Below the pieces are notes generated by a model, which had not been told where the DNA came from, ran no database searches, and saw nothing but the letters and a program-made list of their open reading frames with translations. The position numbers and the translations under genes were made by a program. From CAYJLF01 sp964371055 (lineage in GTDB: Bacteria > Eisenbacteria > RBG-16-71-46 > CAIMUX01), in NCBI GenBank assembly GCA_964371055.1, contig CAYJLF010000002.1, positions 310,001 through 374,000 on the forward strand: a stretch of 64,000 bases of DNA. The letters run 5' to 3'. Positions 32,361 to 40,915 of the stretch are shown piece after piece; the first letter of the stretch is position 1; each line of letters starts with the position of its first letter.

Positions 32361-33791
32361 TTACCCCTTGATCACGCCGAGGGGGCGCAGGCGCGCCACC
32401 CGACGGCTGATTCCGGCTTGCTCCATGACATTCACGACGCGGGAGACATCCTTGTACGCGCCGCGCATCTCCTCGGCCACCGTACCGCGTCCCTCCGCCA
32501 TCACGGTGATTCCCTCCGCCTTGAGCTCGCCGATGAGGTCGCGCCCGCCGAACTTCTTCCGGGCGGCGGTGCGGGAGAGCACCCGGCCCGCTCCATGGCA
32601 GGAGCTGCCCCAGGTCTCTTCCAGGGAGTTGGCGGTGCCGACGCAGAGGTAGCTGTGCGTGCCCATGTCGCCCGGGACGATGACCGGTTGCCCGTAGCGG
32701 TACGGATCCTTCGAACCGCGCGGCACATGCGCGCGGGTCGCCCCCTTGCGGTGCACGCACAGCTGGCGAGGCTTACCTCCTACCAGGTGCTCTTCCAGCT
32801 TGGCGATGTTGTGGGAGACATCGTAGATCAAACGCATCCCCAGGTCGCGCGGGCCGATCCCGAGCGACGTCAGAATCGCCTGCTCAGCCAGGGCCATGAT
32901 CGTCTGCCGGTTCGCCCAGGCAAAGTTGGCCGCGCACGCCATCGCCGCGAGATAGCCCTGGCCCTCGCTGGAACTGACCGGGGCGCAGGCGAGCTGGCGG
33001 TCCGGCAGCTCGATCTTGTAACGCCGGACCGCCTGGGACATGACGCGCAGGTAGTCGTCGCAGACCTGGTAGCCGAAGCCGCGCGATCCGGTGTGGATCA
33101 GGAAGGTGATCCCGCCGGTCTCGAGGCCGAACTCGGCTGCGGCCTCGGGGTGATAGATCTCCTCGACCACGCCCAGCTCGAGGAAGTGGTTGCCCGAGCC
33201 GAGCGTGCCGATCTGCTCCAGGCCCCGCTCGCGGGCCCGTTCGCTCACCATGGAAGGATCGGCTCCGGGGATGCAGCCGTGGTCCTCGGTCGCCTCGAGG
33301 TGCTCCGCGCGGCCGTAGCCCTGTTCGACGGCCCACGCGGCGCCGCGGATCATCACCCGGTCGAGGTCCTTTTTGGCCACGCGGGCGATGGCGCCGCTGG
33401 AGCCGACGCCGCAGGGGACCTTGCGGAAGAGTTCGGCCACGACCGCCTCGACTCGCGGCACGACCTGGTCGCGGGTGAGACGCGTGGAGCAGAGGCGGAC
33501 GCCGCAGTTGATGTCGTAGCCGACGCCGCCGGGAGAGATGACGCCACCCTGTTCCGGATCGGTCGCGGCCACGCCGCCGATCGGGAAGCCGTATCCCCAG
33601 TGGATATCGGGCATCGCCATCGAGTAGCCGACGATGCCGGGCAGGTGAGCGACGTTGATCACCTGCTGGATGCCCCCCTCGTCGCGTACGTCGTCGAGGA
33701 GCTGCCGGTCGGCGTAGATGCGCCCCGGGACCCGCATCCCTCCGTGGCGCGGAATCTCCCAGAGATTGTCGTGGATGCGCTGCAGTTCCAT
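32361..33791 (-). CDS. rtcB: RNA ligase RtcB (tRNA splicing/RNA repair)
   Basis: This 476-residue GTP- and Mn-dependent ligase joins 2',3'-cyclic phosphate (or 3'-phosphate) ends to 5'-OH ends. Metal and catalytic residues are present: Cys in VGYDINCGVRLCS, His in GTLGSGNHFLEL, HTGSRGFG and YDVSHNIAK, and the guanylylated His in SSCHGAGRVLSR. It is full length. No ribosome site precedes the ATG, and a TATACT element ends seven bases before it, which suggests a leaderless message. A thioesterase follows on the same strand, and a DUF456 gene diverges only 17 bases away. No archease or RtcA gene is visible. Confidence 0.97.
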   Translation of the reverse strand: MELQRIHDNLWEIPRHGGMRVPGRIYADRQLLDDVRDEGGIQQVINVAHLPGIVGYSMAMPDIHWGYGFPIGGVAATDPEQGGVISPGGVGYDINCGVRLCSTRLTRDQVVPRVEAVVAELFRKVPCGVGSSGAIARVAKKDLDRVMIRGAAWAVEQGYGRAEHLEATEDHGCIPGADPSMVSERARERGLEQIGTLGSGNHFLELGVVEEIYHPEAAAEFGLETGGITFLIHTGSRGFGYQVCDDYLRVMSQAVRRYKIELPDRQLACAPVSSSEGQGYLAAMACAANFAWANRQTIMALAEQAILTSLGIGPRDLGMRLIYDVSHNIAKLEEHLVGGKPRQLCVHRKGATRAHVPRGSKDPYRYGQPVIVPGDMGTHSYLCVGTANSLEETWGSSCHGAGRVLSRTAARKKFGGRDLIGELKAEGITVMAEGRGTVAEEMRGAYKDVSRVVNVMEQAGISRRVARLRPLGVIKG

Positions 33792-33798
33792 GGGCCAG

Positions 33799-33804
33799 AG
33801 TATA
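33799..33804 (-). promoter_or_regulatory. -10 element adjoining the rtcB start
   Basis: TATACT on the minus strand (33804 to 33799) matches five of six consensus bases and ends seven bases before the rtcB ATG, which would place the transcription start at or next to the start codon. No convincing -35 is seen. Confidence 0.4.
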
Positions 33805-33808
33805 CCGC

Positions 33809-34333
33809 ATGGGAGACCTGACGCTCTGGCACGCGCTCGGCCTGCTCGGCCTCTACCTGGCCCTGCTGCTCGGGCTCCTCGCGATCCCGATCGGGTTGGG
33901 TGGCAACTTCATCCTGCTGGGCGCGGCGCTGGTCACCGCCCTGGCGACCCGCTTCCAGACGATCTCGTGGTGGATGTTGCTCATCATCGGCGCGGCGGTC
34001 GCGCTGGGCGAGATCGTGGAAGCGATCCTCGGCAGCCTGGTGGCCAAGAAGTACGGTGCGTCGCGGTGGGGGATGCTCGGCGCTTTTGCCGGTGGAGTGC
34101 TGGGAGCCGTGCCCGGCACCGCGATCCTGCCGGTCGTCGGGACGGTGATCGGCTCGTTCCTCGGTTCCGCCGCCGGTGCGGTCCTGCTCGAGTCGATCCA
34201 CCGGAAGAACGTGCGCGAGAGTATGCCGGCCGGATGGGGTGCCTTCCTCGGCCGGCTCGCGGCGACCTTCTTCAAGATCGGCATCGGGATGGCGATCGCG
34301 GCCTGGCTCGTGGTGAGGACATGGCCGAGGTGA
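33809..34333 (+). CDS. DUF456-family integral membrane protein
   Basis: This 174-residue protein has about four hydrophobic segments rich in Gly and Ala. The repeated glycine-zipper blocks (GAFAGGVLGAVPGTAI, VGTVIGSFLGSAAGAVLLES) are the mark of DUF456. The last segment is FKIGIGMAIAAWLVV. Its function is unknown across the family. It is read away from rtcB, with start codons 17 bases apart, so any promoter must lie within rtcB or be shared; no ribosome site is evident. Confidence 0.85.
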   Translation: MGDLTLWHALGLLGLYLALLLGLLAIPIGLGGNFILLGAALVTALATRFQTISWWMLLIIGAAVALGEIVEAILGSLVAKKYGASRWGMLGAFAGGVLGAVPGTAILPVVGTVIGSFLGSAAGAVLLESIHRKNVRESMPAGWGAFLGRLAATFFKIGIGMAIAAWLVVRTWPR

Positions 34334-34441
34334 ACGTGTGCAAGCTTTGCCGGCTGCCGCGACGGGACCGCCTCCGTGCCGATTCGCGAGGGCGCAGACT
34401 GTCCTGCAGTAGGGGGCGGGCTGCCGCCGGGCCGGTCGAGA

Positions 34442-34471
34442 TTGCCCCCAATGCACCACAGGGTGTAGGCT
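34442..34471 (+). promoter_or_regulatory. Promoter candidate upstream of secreted BNR-type protein
   Basis: TTGCCC, 18 bases, TAGGCT (34466-34471) lies about 100 bases before the start at 34569, in a 235-base gap that otherwise shows no gene. Confidence 0.45.
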
Positions 34472-34568
34472 CAGGACGATCGTTCCAGAGATCGTCGGCT
34501 ATGGATAACGCCTTGGGCGCTTGAGCCCTGCATCGGGCGGGGCCGAGAGCCCGTGCAGGGAGACCACC

Positions 34569-35906
34569 ATGATTCCTTCCGTCTGCCTGCCGCCCGCCGC
34601 TGCAACCGTCCGTCTGGGGCTGCTGGTGATGCTGGGGTTTCAGATGGCGGCGGAGCCGGCCACGGCGGACGCCTGGGAGTTCCTCGGTCCCGGAACGGGC
34701 TACCGTCCCGAGTCGATCTGCGTGACCGAACGAGCGCTCTATGTCGGGATGGCCAACGAGAGTTGGAGCGGAGTCGGACTCTACCGCTACCGCTTCGAAA
34801 CCGGCCTCTGGGACCTGTTTCTCTGCCCTGGATGCCGGGTCACGGGCGTCGCGGTGTGGGGGGAGTCGGACGAGAAGATCCTCTACATCGCGTACGACGA
34901 CGCCATCGACCGCTCGACCATCTGGCGTTCGCTCGATGGCGGAGAGACCTCCGAGGTTGTCCATACGGCCTGGAGCATGCTCTCCGCCCTCACGCAGGCC
35001 CCAAGCGATCCGAACCGGTTCCTGACCACCTGGGGGCTCCACTCCTGGGATGGCGGATCAACGTGGAGTTTCGGCCACCACGGCTACTTCATCGACTGGA
35101 TGATGGATGCAGCGTTCGACCCGGCCGACGCCCAGGTGGGTTACCTGACGGCTCGGCACAGCACCGGGGGCCTCAGCGTGCTCAAGACGACGGATGGCGG
35201 AGTCGAGTGGGAGTCGACCGGGGGGTGGGGCGAGCGAATCGCGGCCAACCGTGGTGAGCCAGCGCACCTGCTGTGCGTCACCTGGGACCCCTACCTCTCG
35301 ATCTCGGCCTCGACCGATGCAGGGCAGAACTGGTCTTATCCGGCGCCGCCGGGCCGGACCCTGGCGACCTGCGCGCCCGTTTGGGCGCCGCGCTGCTTTT
35401 TCGTCGCCGGGACGGACTTCGCGCAGACGCAGCACCAGGTCTGGCGGACGTGGGACCTGGGCCAGACGTGGGAGCCGTGCGGCGAGGGGCTGCCGGGGCC
35501 GGTCTGGTATGCGAATGCGCAACTCGCGGCGCACCCGACAGAGCCGGTCCTCTTCGCGGCCTTCAACGGTCCCGGCGTCTGGCGATGGACGCTCTCCGGA
35601 GAGTCGGTTCCCGGCGAACCTGCGGAAAATCGACCGCCGCTTCTCGCCATCGCGCCGAACCCGGTGACCGATGCCACCGAGATCCGGTTGAGCCTGCCGA
35701 GGCCGGGGCATGTCGTCGTGCAGCTCTTCGATCTCCGTGGCCGGCTGGTGGATCGCCTGTGCGAGTCCGACATGCTGCCGGGGGAGCACCGACTGGTCCC
35801 GGGTTGGACGACGAAGGGAACGCGATCGCCTTCCCCTGGCGTCTACTGGCTGAGGATGACAGCCGGGGAGATGCAGGTGGACCGGAAGGTCGTGATTGTG
35901 AGGTGA
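34569..35906 (+). CDS. Secreted BNR/sortilin-like propeller protein with FlgD-type C-terminal domain
   Basis: This 445-residue exported protein has a signal region LGLLVMLGFQMAAEPATADA. The propeller blades carry Asp-box-like elements (SLDGGETSEVVHT, SWDGGSTWSFGHHG, TTDGGVEWESTGGW, STDAGQNWSYPAPPG, DLGQTWEPCGEG). The C-terminal FlgD-Ig domain follows: IAPNPVTDATEIRLSL, VVVQLFDLRGRLVDRLCES, GEHRLVP and GVYWLRMTAGEMQVDRKV, ending in VIVR. The start has GGGAG upstream. Propellers of this shape bind or cut glycans in some families, but no catalytic residues for a sialidase were identified. It converges on the DAHP synthase gene with a three-base gap. Confidence 0.83.
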   Translation: MIPSVCLPPAAATVRLGLLVMLGFQMAAEPATADAWEFLGPGTGYRPESICVTERALYVGMANESWSGVGLYRYRFETGLWDLFLCPGCRVTGVAVWGESDEKILYIAYDDAIDRSTIWRSLDGGETSEVVHTAWSMLSALTQAPSDPNRFLTTWGLHSWDGGSTWSFGHHGYFIDWMMDAAFDPADAQVGYLTARHSTGGLSVLKTTDGGVEWESTGGWGERIAANRGEPAHLLCVTWDPYLSISASTDAGQNWSYPAPPGRTLATCAPVWAPRCFFVAGTDFAQTQHQVWRTWDLGQTWEPCGEGLPGPVWYANAQLAAHPTEPVLFAAFNGPGVWRWTLSGESVPGEPAENRPPLLAIAPNPVTDATEIRLSLPRPGHVVVQLFDLRGRLVDRLCESDMLPGEHRLVPGWTTKGTRSPSPGVYWLRMTAGEMQVDRKVVIVR

Positions 35907-35909
35907 CGA

Positions 35910-37031
35910 TCAGGGCCGTCCGCCGGCCGATCCACCCGCTTTGCGACTGCGGTCCGCGCCGATCGACGGCAATCCCAACCCCGCCACCAGCTCCCGGAAC
36001 TCCTCCAGGTCGAGCTGCTGGAAGCCGTCGGAGAGGGCCTGGTCGGGACGGTAGTGGGTCTCGATCATAAGCCCGTCGGCGCCGGCCGCGAGGGCGGCGC
36101 GGGCGCAGGGAAGGAGCACGTCCTTGCGCCCGAGGGCATGGCTGACATCGACGATGACCGGCAGCGCCGTCTCCTGCTTGAGCAGCGGGATGGCGGAGAT
36201 ATCGAGGGTGTTGCGCGTCGCGCGTTCGAACGTGCGGATCCCGCGCTCGCAGAGCACGACCGATTCGTTCCCCTCCGCGAGGATGTATTCAGCCGAAAGG
36301 AGGAGCTCCTCGATCGTCGCCATGAAGCCGCGCTTCAACAGGACAGGCTTCCGCGTCCCCCCGATCGCTTTCAAAAGCTCGGTGTTGTACATGTTCCGCG
36401 CACCGACCTGCAACATGTCGCTGTAGCGCGCGACGACGTCGAGGGTACCGGTGTCGAGCACCTCCGTAACCGTGACGAGCCCATGCCGGTCGGCCACCTC
36501 GCGCAGGATCTTCAGCCCCTCCTCGCGCAGTCCCTGGAACGCGTAGGGGTTGGTGCGGGGCTTGAAGGCGCCGCCCCGCAGAATGCGCACGCCGAGCGCG
36601 GCAAGGGCGGCCGCGATCGTCTCCATCTGCTCCGGCGTCTCCACCGAACAGGGACCGGCGATGAGGACCGGCTCGTGGACGCCGATCGCCACCGGGCCGA
36701 CCAGGATGCCGCCGGCCGGGACGAGGTCGGGCCGGTGGACGTGCAGCCGCTTCCGTCGCTCGATGTCCTGCAGATCGAGGGAGGCGCGGAAGATGGCGGT
36801 GAAGATCTCCCGGATCTCCGCGATGGCGTACGGTCCGGCGGCGCGCGCGATCAGGTGGTGCAGCATCTCCTCCTCGCGGCGCGGGTCGTATCCCTCGAGT
36901 CCCATCTCCCGCTTGAGCCGGGCGATCCGGAGTACGATGTCGCCCCGCTGCTGCAACAGGGCGAGGATCCGCTCGTTGACCTGGTCGATTTCGTCGCGCA
37001 GGGAGCGGAGATCCAATTCGTGACGATTCAT
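35910..37031 (-). CDS. aroG: Chorismate mutase-DAHP synthase fusion (class I-beta)
   Basis: This enzyme makes the first committed step to aromatic amino acids (373 residues). Residues 1-90 form an AroQ-type chorismate mutase helix domain (RSLRDEIDQVNERILALLQQR). The remainder is a DAHP synthase barrel: VLIAGPCSVETPEQME, LRGGAFKPRTNPYAFQGLR, LQVGARNMYNTELLKAIG, PVLLKRGFMATIEELL, LCERGIRTFE and PVIVDVSHALGRK. In the Bacillus-type fusion the mutase part serves as the sensor for feedback by chorismate or prephenate. The ATG has no ribosome site, but TTGCAG-N17-TACCCT ends eight bases upstream, which suggests a leaderless mRNA. Confidence 0.95.
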   Translation of the reverse strand: MNRHELDLRSLRDEIDQVNERILALLQQRGDIVLRIARLKREMGLEGYDPRREEEMLHHLIARAAGPYAIAEIREIFTAIFRASLDLQDIERRKRLHVHRPDLVPAGGILVGPVAIGVHEPVLIAGPCSVETPEQMETIAAALAALGVRILRGGAFKPRTNPYAFQGLREEGLKILREVADRHGLVTVTEVLDTGTLDVVARYSDMLQVGARNMYNTELLKAIGGTRKPVLLKRGFMATIEELLLSAEYILAEGNESVVLCERGIRTFERATRNTLDISAIPLLKQETALPVIVDVSHALGRKDVLLPCARAALAAGADGLMIETHYRPDQALSDGFQQLDLEEFRELVAGLGLPSIGADRSRKAGGSAGGRP

Positions 37032-37039
37032 GATCGAGA

Positions 37040-37068
37040 AGGGTACGGCCGGGCGGTGCCGGCTGCAA
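37040..37068 (-). promoter_or_regulatory. Promoter adjoining the DAHP synthase start
   Basis: On the minus strand TTGCAG (37068-37063), 17 bases, TACCCT (37045-37040) ends eight bases before the ATG, so transcription would begin within about a base of the start codon. No Shine-Dalgarno sequence is present. Confidence 0.45.
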
Positions 37069-37074
37069 CCGTCT

Positions 37075-39798
37075 CTACCAGGAGAACCAGCGACTGACCT
37101 TGACGAGGAAGATGTCCCGCGGGGAGATCTGGAAGAGCTCCTCGAGATCGCGGTTGAGCGACAGATCCCCGTTTCTGGTCACGCCCTCACGTCCCTGGCT
37201 CCAGACCAGAAAGAGCGTCGACCCGGGGTGATATTCCCAGCGGACGACCAGATTCGAGAGGAACGCGCGGTACTGGAAGCTCGGATCCTGGAACGAGTAG
37301 TCGTCCGTCCCGTTCTGATCCTCGTCGACGAAGTACGTTCCACTCGCCGCATCGCGATGGATCTCAGGGATCGCGCCATCCGTGGTGAAGACGTGGTACC
37401 GATCGCGGAAGCGATCGGCGACGGGATCGGTGATCCGCTTGAACGCGTCGTACCGCCCGGAGGAGATGAAGGGCTGCCCGTAGTACTGGATCGTCAGGTT
37501 CGGCGTGACGCACCCGTCGATCCGCAGCGTGGCCATCGCCGTCTCCTGGCGGAGGCGGGCGACGACGAATCGATCGCTCCCGGCAAAGTCGCACTGTTCC
37601 ACGAACTGCAGGGTGGAACGCGAGATCGTGTGCCCGGGGTTCATCCGGATCGTCACCCAGCTCGCGGCCCGCCAGCGGATGCCGCCGGAGGTCGAAGTCT
37701 CGCGGCTGATGCCGTCATCGCCCCACTCGCCGGAGCGGGCGAACTCGATGCTCCAGGGCTTCCGCGTGTCGGTCGAACCATTCGCGCTCGCCTCCCAGTA
37801 GCCCGGAGCGAGGAACGCCGGCCCGCCGCGCAGCAGGGTGTTCGAGCGATGCTCGAGACCGCGCGTGGCCCCGGCGTAGAACGTCCATCGGTTCCGGAAA
37901 GTGTCGCTGGTGTTGACATTGTACTGGTGGAGCGTGCGACGCCCGCCGAAGTCCCAGGAGAGCCACTGGTTCGCGTTGACCGAGAGCTCATGGAAGACCG
38001 AGAACGGCTGGTTGAGATAGAACCCTCCCCAGGTCGACTGGTTGATCTCGTCGGCGGAGCGCATGTAGCCCAGGTCGTTGATCTCGAACCCGGGCGAGCG
38101 CCAGGCCGCGCCGGTCTGGAAGCGCCAGCGTCCGGTCCCCTTCCCCACGAGGAGCGAGCCGGAGTGGCCGGAAAGCGAGGTTCGGGCGGTATCGACTTCG
38201 ACGTAGTCGGCGTCCGGACGCTGGTAGTAACGAGCCGGGGCCTGTTGCGCGCGCCGCATCGCCTCTTCTCCGCCCCGCAGGTGGCTGGCCAGCGCGCGGA
38301 GCTTGAGGTGATAGACCCGGTCGCGCCAGCGATGTTCGAAGTCGAGTCCGCCGGCGTAGGCGCTCCGAGGGAGGAACTCGACCTCGGGGTCGGCGATGTC
38401 GCGCTGGGTTGCCGTCAGCATCCCTCCGAGGAGGGTCCGGCCCTCGCCATACTCCTGCTGCACCCGTCCGACCAAGTGATTCGTGAGTGGTTCGACCGTC
38501 TGTGCGCGCGGGCTCGCGCCGCCGCGGATCTCCGCCTCCTCGCGCGACGTCAAAGCGTCGAGGACGCCGATGGAAAGCCCTCCCGCGCTCTTCCCGGTCA
38601 GCTTGGCCGCGCCGAGGATACTGGTCGCGGTCGGCGCGTCGGCCGATTCGCCCTCCTCCAGGTCGGGCTCGCCGTAGGGAGAGCGCCCGATGCGGCGGGA
38701 GTAGAAGAGACGGTCTGAAGTGAACGATCCTCCGGTCACCGCTTCGGACAGTCGATAGCGGAAGACCTCGCTTCCCTCGATGAAGAATGGCCGGCGCTCC
38801 TCGAAGAAAGTCTCGAACTCGGTCAGATTGACCTCGGAGGGATCCGCCTCGACCTGGCCGAAGTCCGGATTGACCGTGAAGTCGACGACCAGGTTTCCGG
38901 TCAGCCCCAGCTTGCCGTCCAGCCCGACGTCGATCGTTTCTTCGGATCCCGACCGAAAAGGGTCGCCCGGCACCTTCTTGGCCCGCTCGACGGTGGCGAC
39001 GCCGTAGGGGAGAAGTTCGATCCGGCGGGGGGCGCGAATCCCCCGGATGCCTCGCAGTTCACCGAAGAGACTGACCCACCCCGGCGCGTCCTGTGGCACG
39101 AACTGCCAGGTCGAGCGCTCCTCGTGCCGGAAGATCCGGCGCGTGAGCTGGATCCCCCAGACCTGCTCTTCTCCGTCGCCGTAGCGGAGCTGGCTGAAGG
39201 GGATGCGGATCTCCGCGGTCCACCCGTCGGCGTCAACCTGGGTCGCCGCCTGCCACACCGGATCCCAGCTTGTGTCCCACACGCGCCCGTCCTCCGAGAC
39301 GTACTCGTCGCCCCGCACGCCGCTGACGCTGGTCGTGAAGGAGAACGCGGTGCGCCGGTCGCCCCGGGAGTCGATGTTGATCTCCACCCAGTCGCCCGGG
39401 AACCAGTCGCGGCGAGCGAGTTGTCGCTCGATCTTGTCCGGTTCGGGGTCCCAGGCACGGAACGCGACATAGAGCGCATCGTCGCCGTAAAGGATCTTGA
39501 ACTCCGTTGGCAGCGATGGGGCCTTCCCTTCGTAGGGACTGTGCTGAATGAAGTCGCCCGACCATGGGACCAGGCTCCAGGCAGGCTCGTCGAAACGCCC
39601 GTCCAGGACCAGCGGGCTCCCCTCGATCCGCCGGGTCTCGTAGGTGCGCTCCCGCGGGAGTTCCTGGTTGGCCGCGGCGACCGACCCGAGGATGGCCGGG
39701 AGCAGCAGGAGTGGGATGACCGTGGCCCGAACCCGGAGGGCCGGCGGCACTTGCGTCGCCGCTCGTCGTTGCTCGTCGTCCGCGATACGCCTTGGCAT
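37075..39798 (-). CDS. Outer-membrane protein with CBM9-like N-terminal domain (DUF5916-type)
   Basis: This 907-residue protein starts at the ATG at 39798, which has AGGAGG six bases upstream; a second ATG two codons earlier is too close to that site. The signal peptide is VIPLLLLPAILGSVAAA. Residues about 50-230 are a carbohydrate-binding-module-9-like sandwich (PLVLDGRFDEPAWSLVPW, DALYVAFRAWDPEPDKI, WTAEIRIPFSQLRYGD). The rest is a long run of amphipathic strands suggesting an outer-membrane barrel, with VDFTVNPDFGQVEADPSEVN and FFEERRPFFIEGSEVF, the blocks typical of DUF5916. It ends in an aromatic residue (RWFSW), as barrel proteins often do. Family members are common in FCB bacteria and some sit beside peptidase or glycan genes; the function is unknown. 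Confidence 0.88.
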   Translation of the reverse strand: MPRRIADDEQRRAATQVPPALRVRATVIPLLLLPAILGSVAAANQELPRERTYETRRIEGSPLVLDGRFDEPAWSLVPWSGDFIQHSPYEGKAPSLPTEFKILYGDDALYVAFRAWDPEPDKIERQLARRDWFPGDWVEINIDSRGDRRTAFSFTTSVSGVRGDEYVSEDGRVWDTSWDPVWQAATQVDADGWTAEIRIPFSQLRYGDGEEQVWGIQLTRRIFRHEERSTWQFVPQDAPGWVSLFGELRGIRGIRAPRRIELLPYGVATVERAKKVPGDPFRSGSEETIDVGLDGKLGLTGNLVVDFTVNPDFGQVEADPSEVNLTEFETFFEERRPFFIEGSEVFRYRLSEAVTGGSFTSDRLFYSRRIGRSPYGEPDLEEGESADAPTATSILGAAKLTGKSAGGLSIGVLDALTSREEAEIRGGASPRAQTVEPLTNHLVGRVQQEYGEGRTLLGGMLTATQRDIADPEVEFLPRSAYAGGLDFEHRWRDRVYHLKLRALASHLRGGEEAMRRAQQAPARYYQRPDADYVEVDTARTSLSGHSGSLLVGKGTGRWRFQTGAAWRSPGFEINDLGYMRSADEINQSTWGGFYLNQPFSVFHELSVNANQWLSWDFGGRRTLHQYNVNTSDTFRNRWTFYAGATRGLEHRSNTLLRGGPAFLAPGYWEASANGSTDTRKPWSIEFARSGEWGDDGISRETSTSGGIRWRAASWVTIRMNPGHTISRSTLQFVEQCDFAGSDRFVVARLRQETAMATLRIDGCVTPNLTIQYYGQPFISSGRYDAFKRITDPVADRFRDRYHVFTTDGAIPEIHRDAASGTYFVDEDQNGTDDYSFQDPSFQYRAFLSNLVVRWEYHPGSTLFLVWSQGREGVTRNGDLSLNRDLEELFQISPRDIFLVKVSRWFSW

Positions 39799-40083
39799 CG
39801 CCATCCTCCTCGCGTCTCGATCGGCTCGCAAGTGCTCGCCGGCGCGGCGGACCCAGTTCTTCAGCACCGTGCGAGGCGCGGAGATGGGCGTGCAGCTTCG
39901 CATCAGGTCCTCATGTCGGGTGTCGGATGAAGGCGAGATCTGCCGGCTTCGTCCGTCGGCCACGGCGCCACTCGGGATCTCCGGATTGCCCCAGCCTGGA
40001 GTCCGGCCCGTGGGACTACGGATCGACGCGTGGGGAGTTGCAGGATCGGAACGGGGCGGAACTGGCGGCCGGTCTGAGGGGGC

Positions 40084-40824
40084 TCAGGCGGAGGGGAGCG
40101 CCGCGCGGCGGGCGATTGCCCATCGGTTGTACGCGTCGCGGACGGAGTAGAAGAAGAGGAGGTAGATGATCCCGGCGATCTGGCCGGCCGTGCCGATCAT
40201 GGCGACGAGTGTCCATCCGAGCAGGGCCAGCGTTCCGGACGAGAGGAACTGGTACGTCGTGCCGTAGTTGCGCTTCCACGTGGAGAGGAGGGGCTGCCCG
40301 GTGTGCAGGGCGATCACGCCCGCCACGAGCCCGGTGTTCAGCACGAAGAAGAGGACGGGGCCGGCCGCCACGGCCAACGGCTCCCGGACCAGATACGCCG
40401 CGCCGGCGGAGACCGGATCGCCCCCGATGGCGCGGATCAGGAGGGAGCACGCCGCGACCGTCACGGCCGTCTGGGATGCGTTGAACGAGGATTTGAGGGT
40501 GCCGCGCCGATGGATGACGAGGTCCGCCACGAAGGTGGCGACGGCGGCGACGACCACGGCCAGGTGGGGCGGAAGGACGTACAGAGTCGCGACATTCACC
40601 GCCAGCGACATGCTCACCATGCCCTCCTTCGAGGGGGTGGCGAGCCAGAACAGCTCCGCGGCGAGCGTGAAGAAGAGCCAGAAGGCGATCTGCGCCGGGG
40701 GCACGTCCAGCGACACTCCGGGCCGGGCGCAGATCGAGAGCATCGCCGCGAGCGCGAGCACGTGCACCACGGAGACGTACGCGAGGACGGCTCTCCTGGA
40801 GCGTCCGGCTGTTCCGCTGGCCAT
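40084..40824 (-). CDS. Multi-spanning membrane protein resembling sensor regions of HD-GYP/GGDEF proteins
   Basis: This 246-residue protein has six or seven hydrophobic helices and almost no soluble part. The ATG has GAGGA eight bases upstream. Segments such as LAVNVATLYVLPPHLAVVVA and LKSSFNASQTAVTVAACSLL look like the N-terminal membrane region that precedes HD-GYP or GGDEF output domains in other bacteria. The chain here ends after the last helix (RWAIARRAALPSA), and no signalling domain follows in any frame. It could be a stand-alone sensor, a truncated gene, or an unrelated transporter-like protein. The next gene upstream is a lipoprotein 92 bases away. Confidence 0.65.
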   Translation of the reverse strand: MASGTAGRSRRAVLAYVSVVHVLALAAMLSICARPGVSLDVPPAQIAFWLFFTLAAELFWLATPSKEGMVSMSLAVNVATLYVLPPHLAVVVAAVATFVADLVIHRRGTLKSSFNASQTAVTVAACSLLIRAIGGDPVSAGAAYLVREPLAVAAGPVLFFVLNTGLVAGVIALHTGQPLLSTWKRNYGTTYQFLSSGTLALLGWTLVAMIGTAGQIAGIIYLLFFYSVRDAYNRWAIARRAALPSA

Positions 40825-40915
40825 GCGTGTTTCCTCGGTTGGGGTCGCCTCGGGCCGAGGCGCGGAATCAAGGCCTGGTTGCGGCAAGGTTAGGTGCCTG
40901 CGTGGCCGGTTCGAT

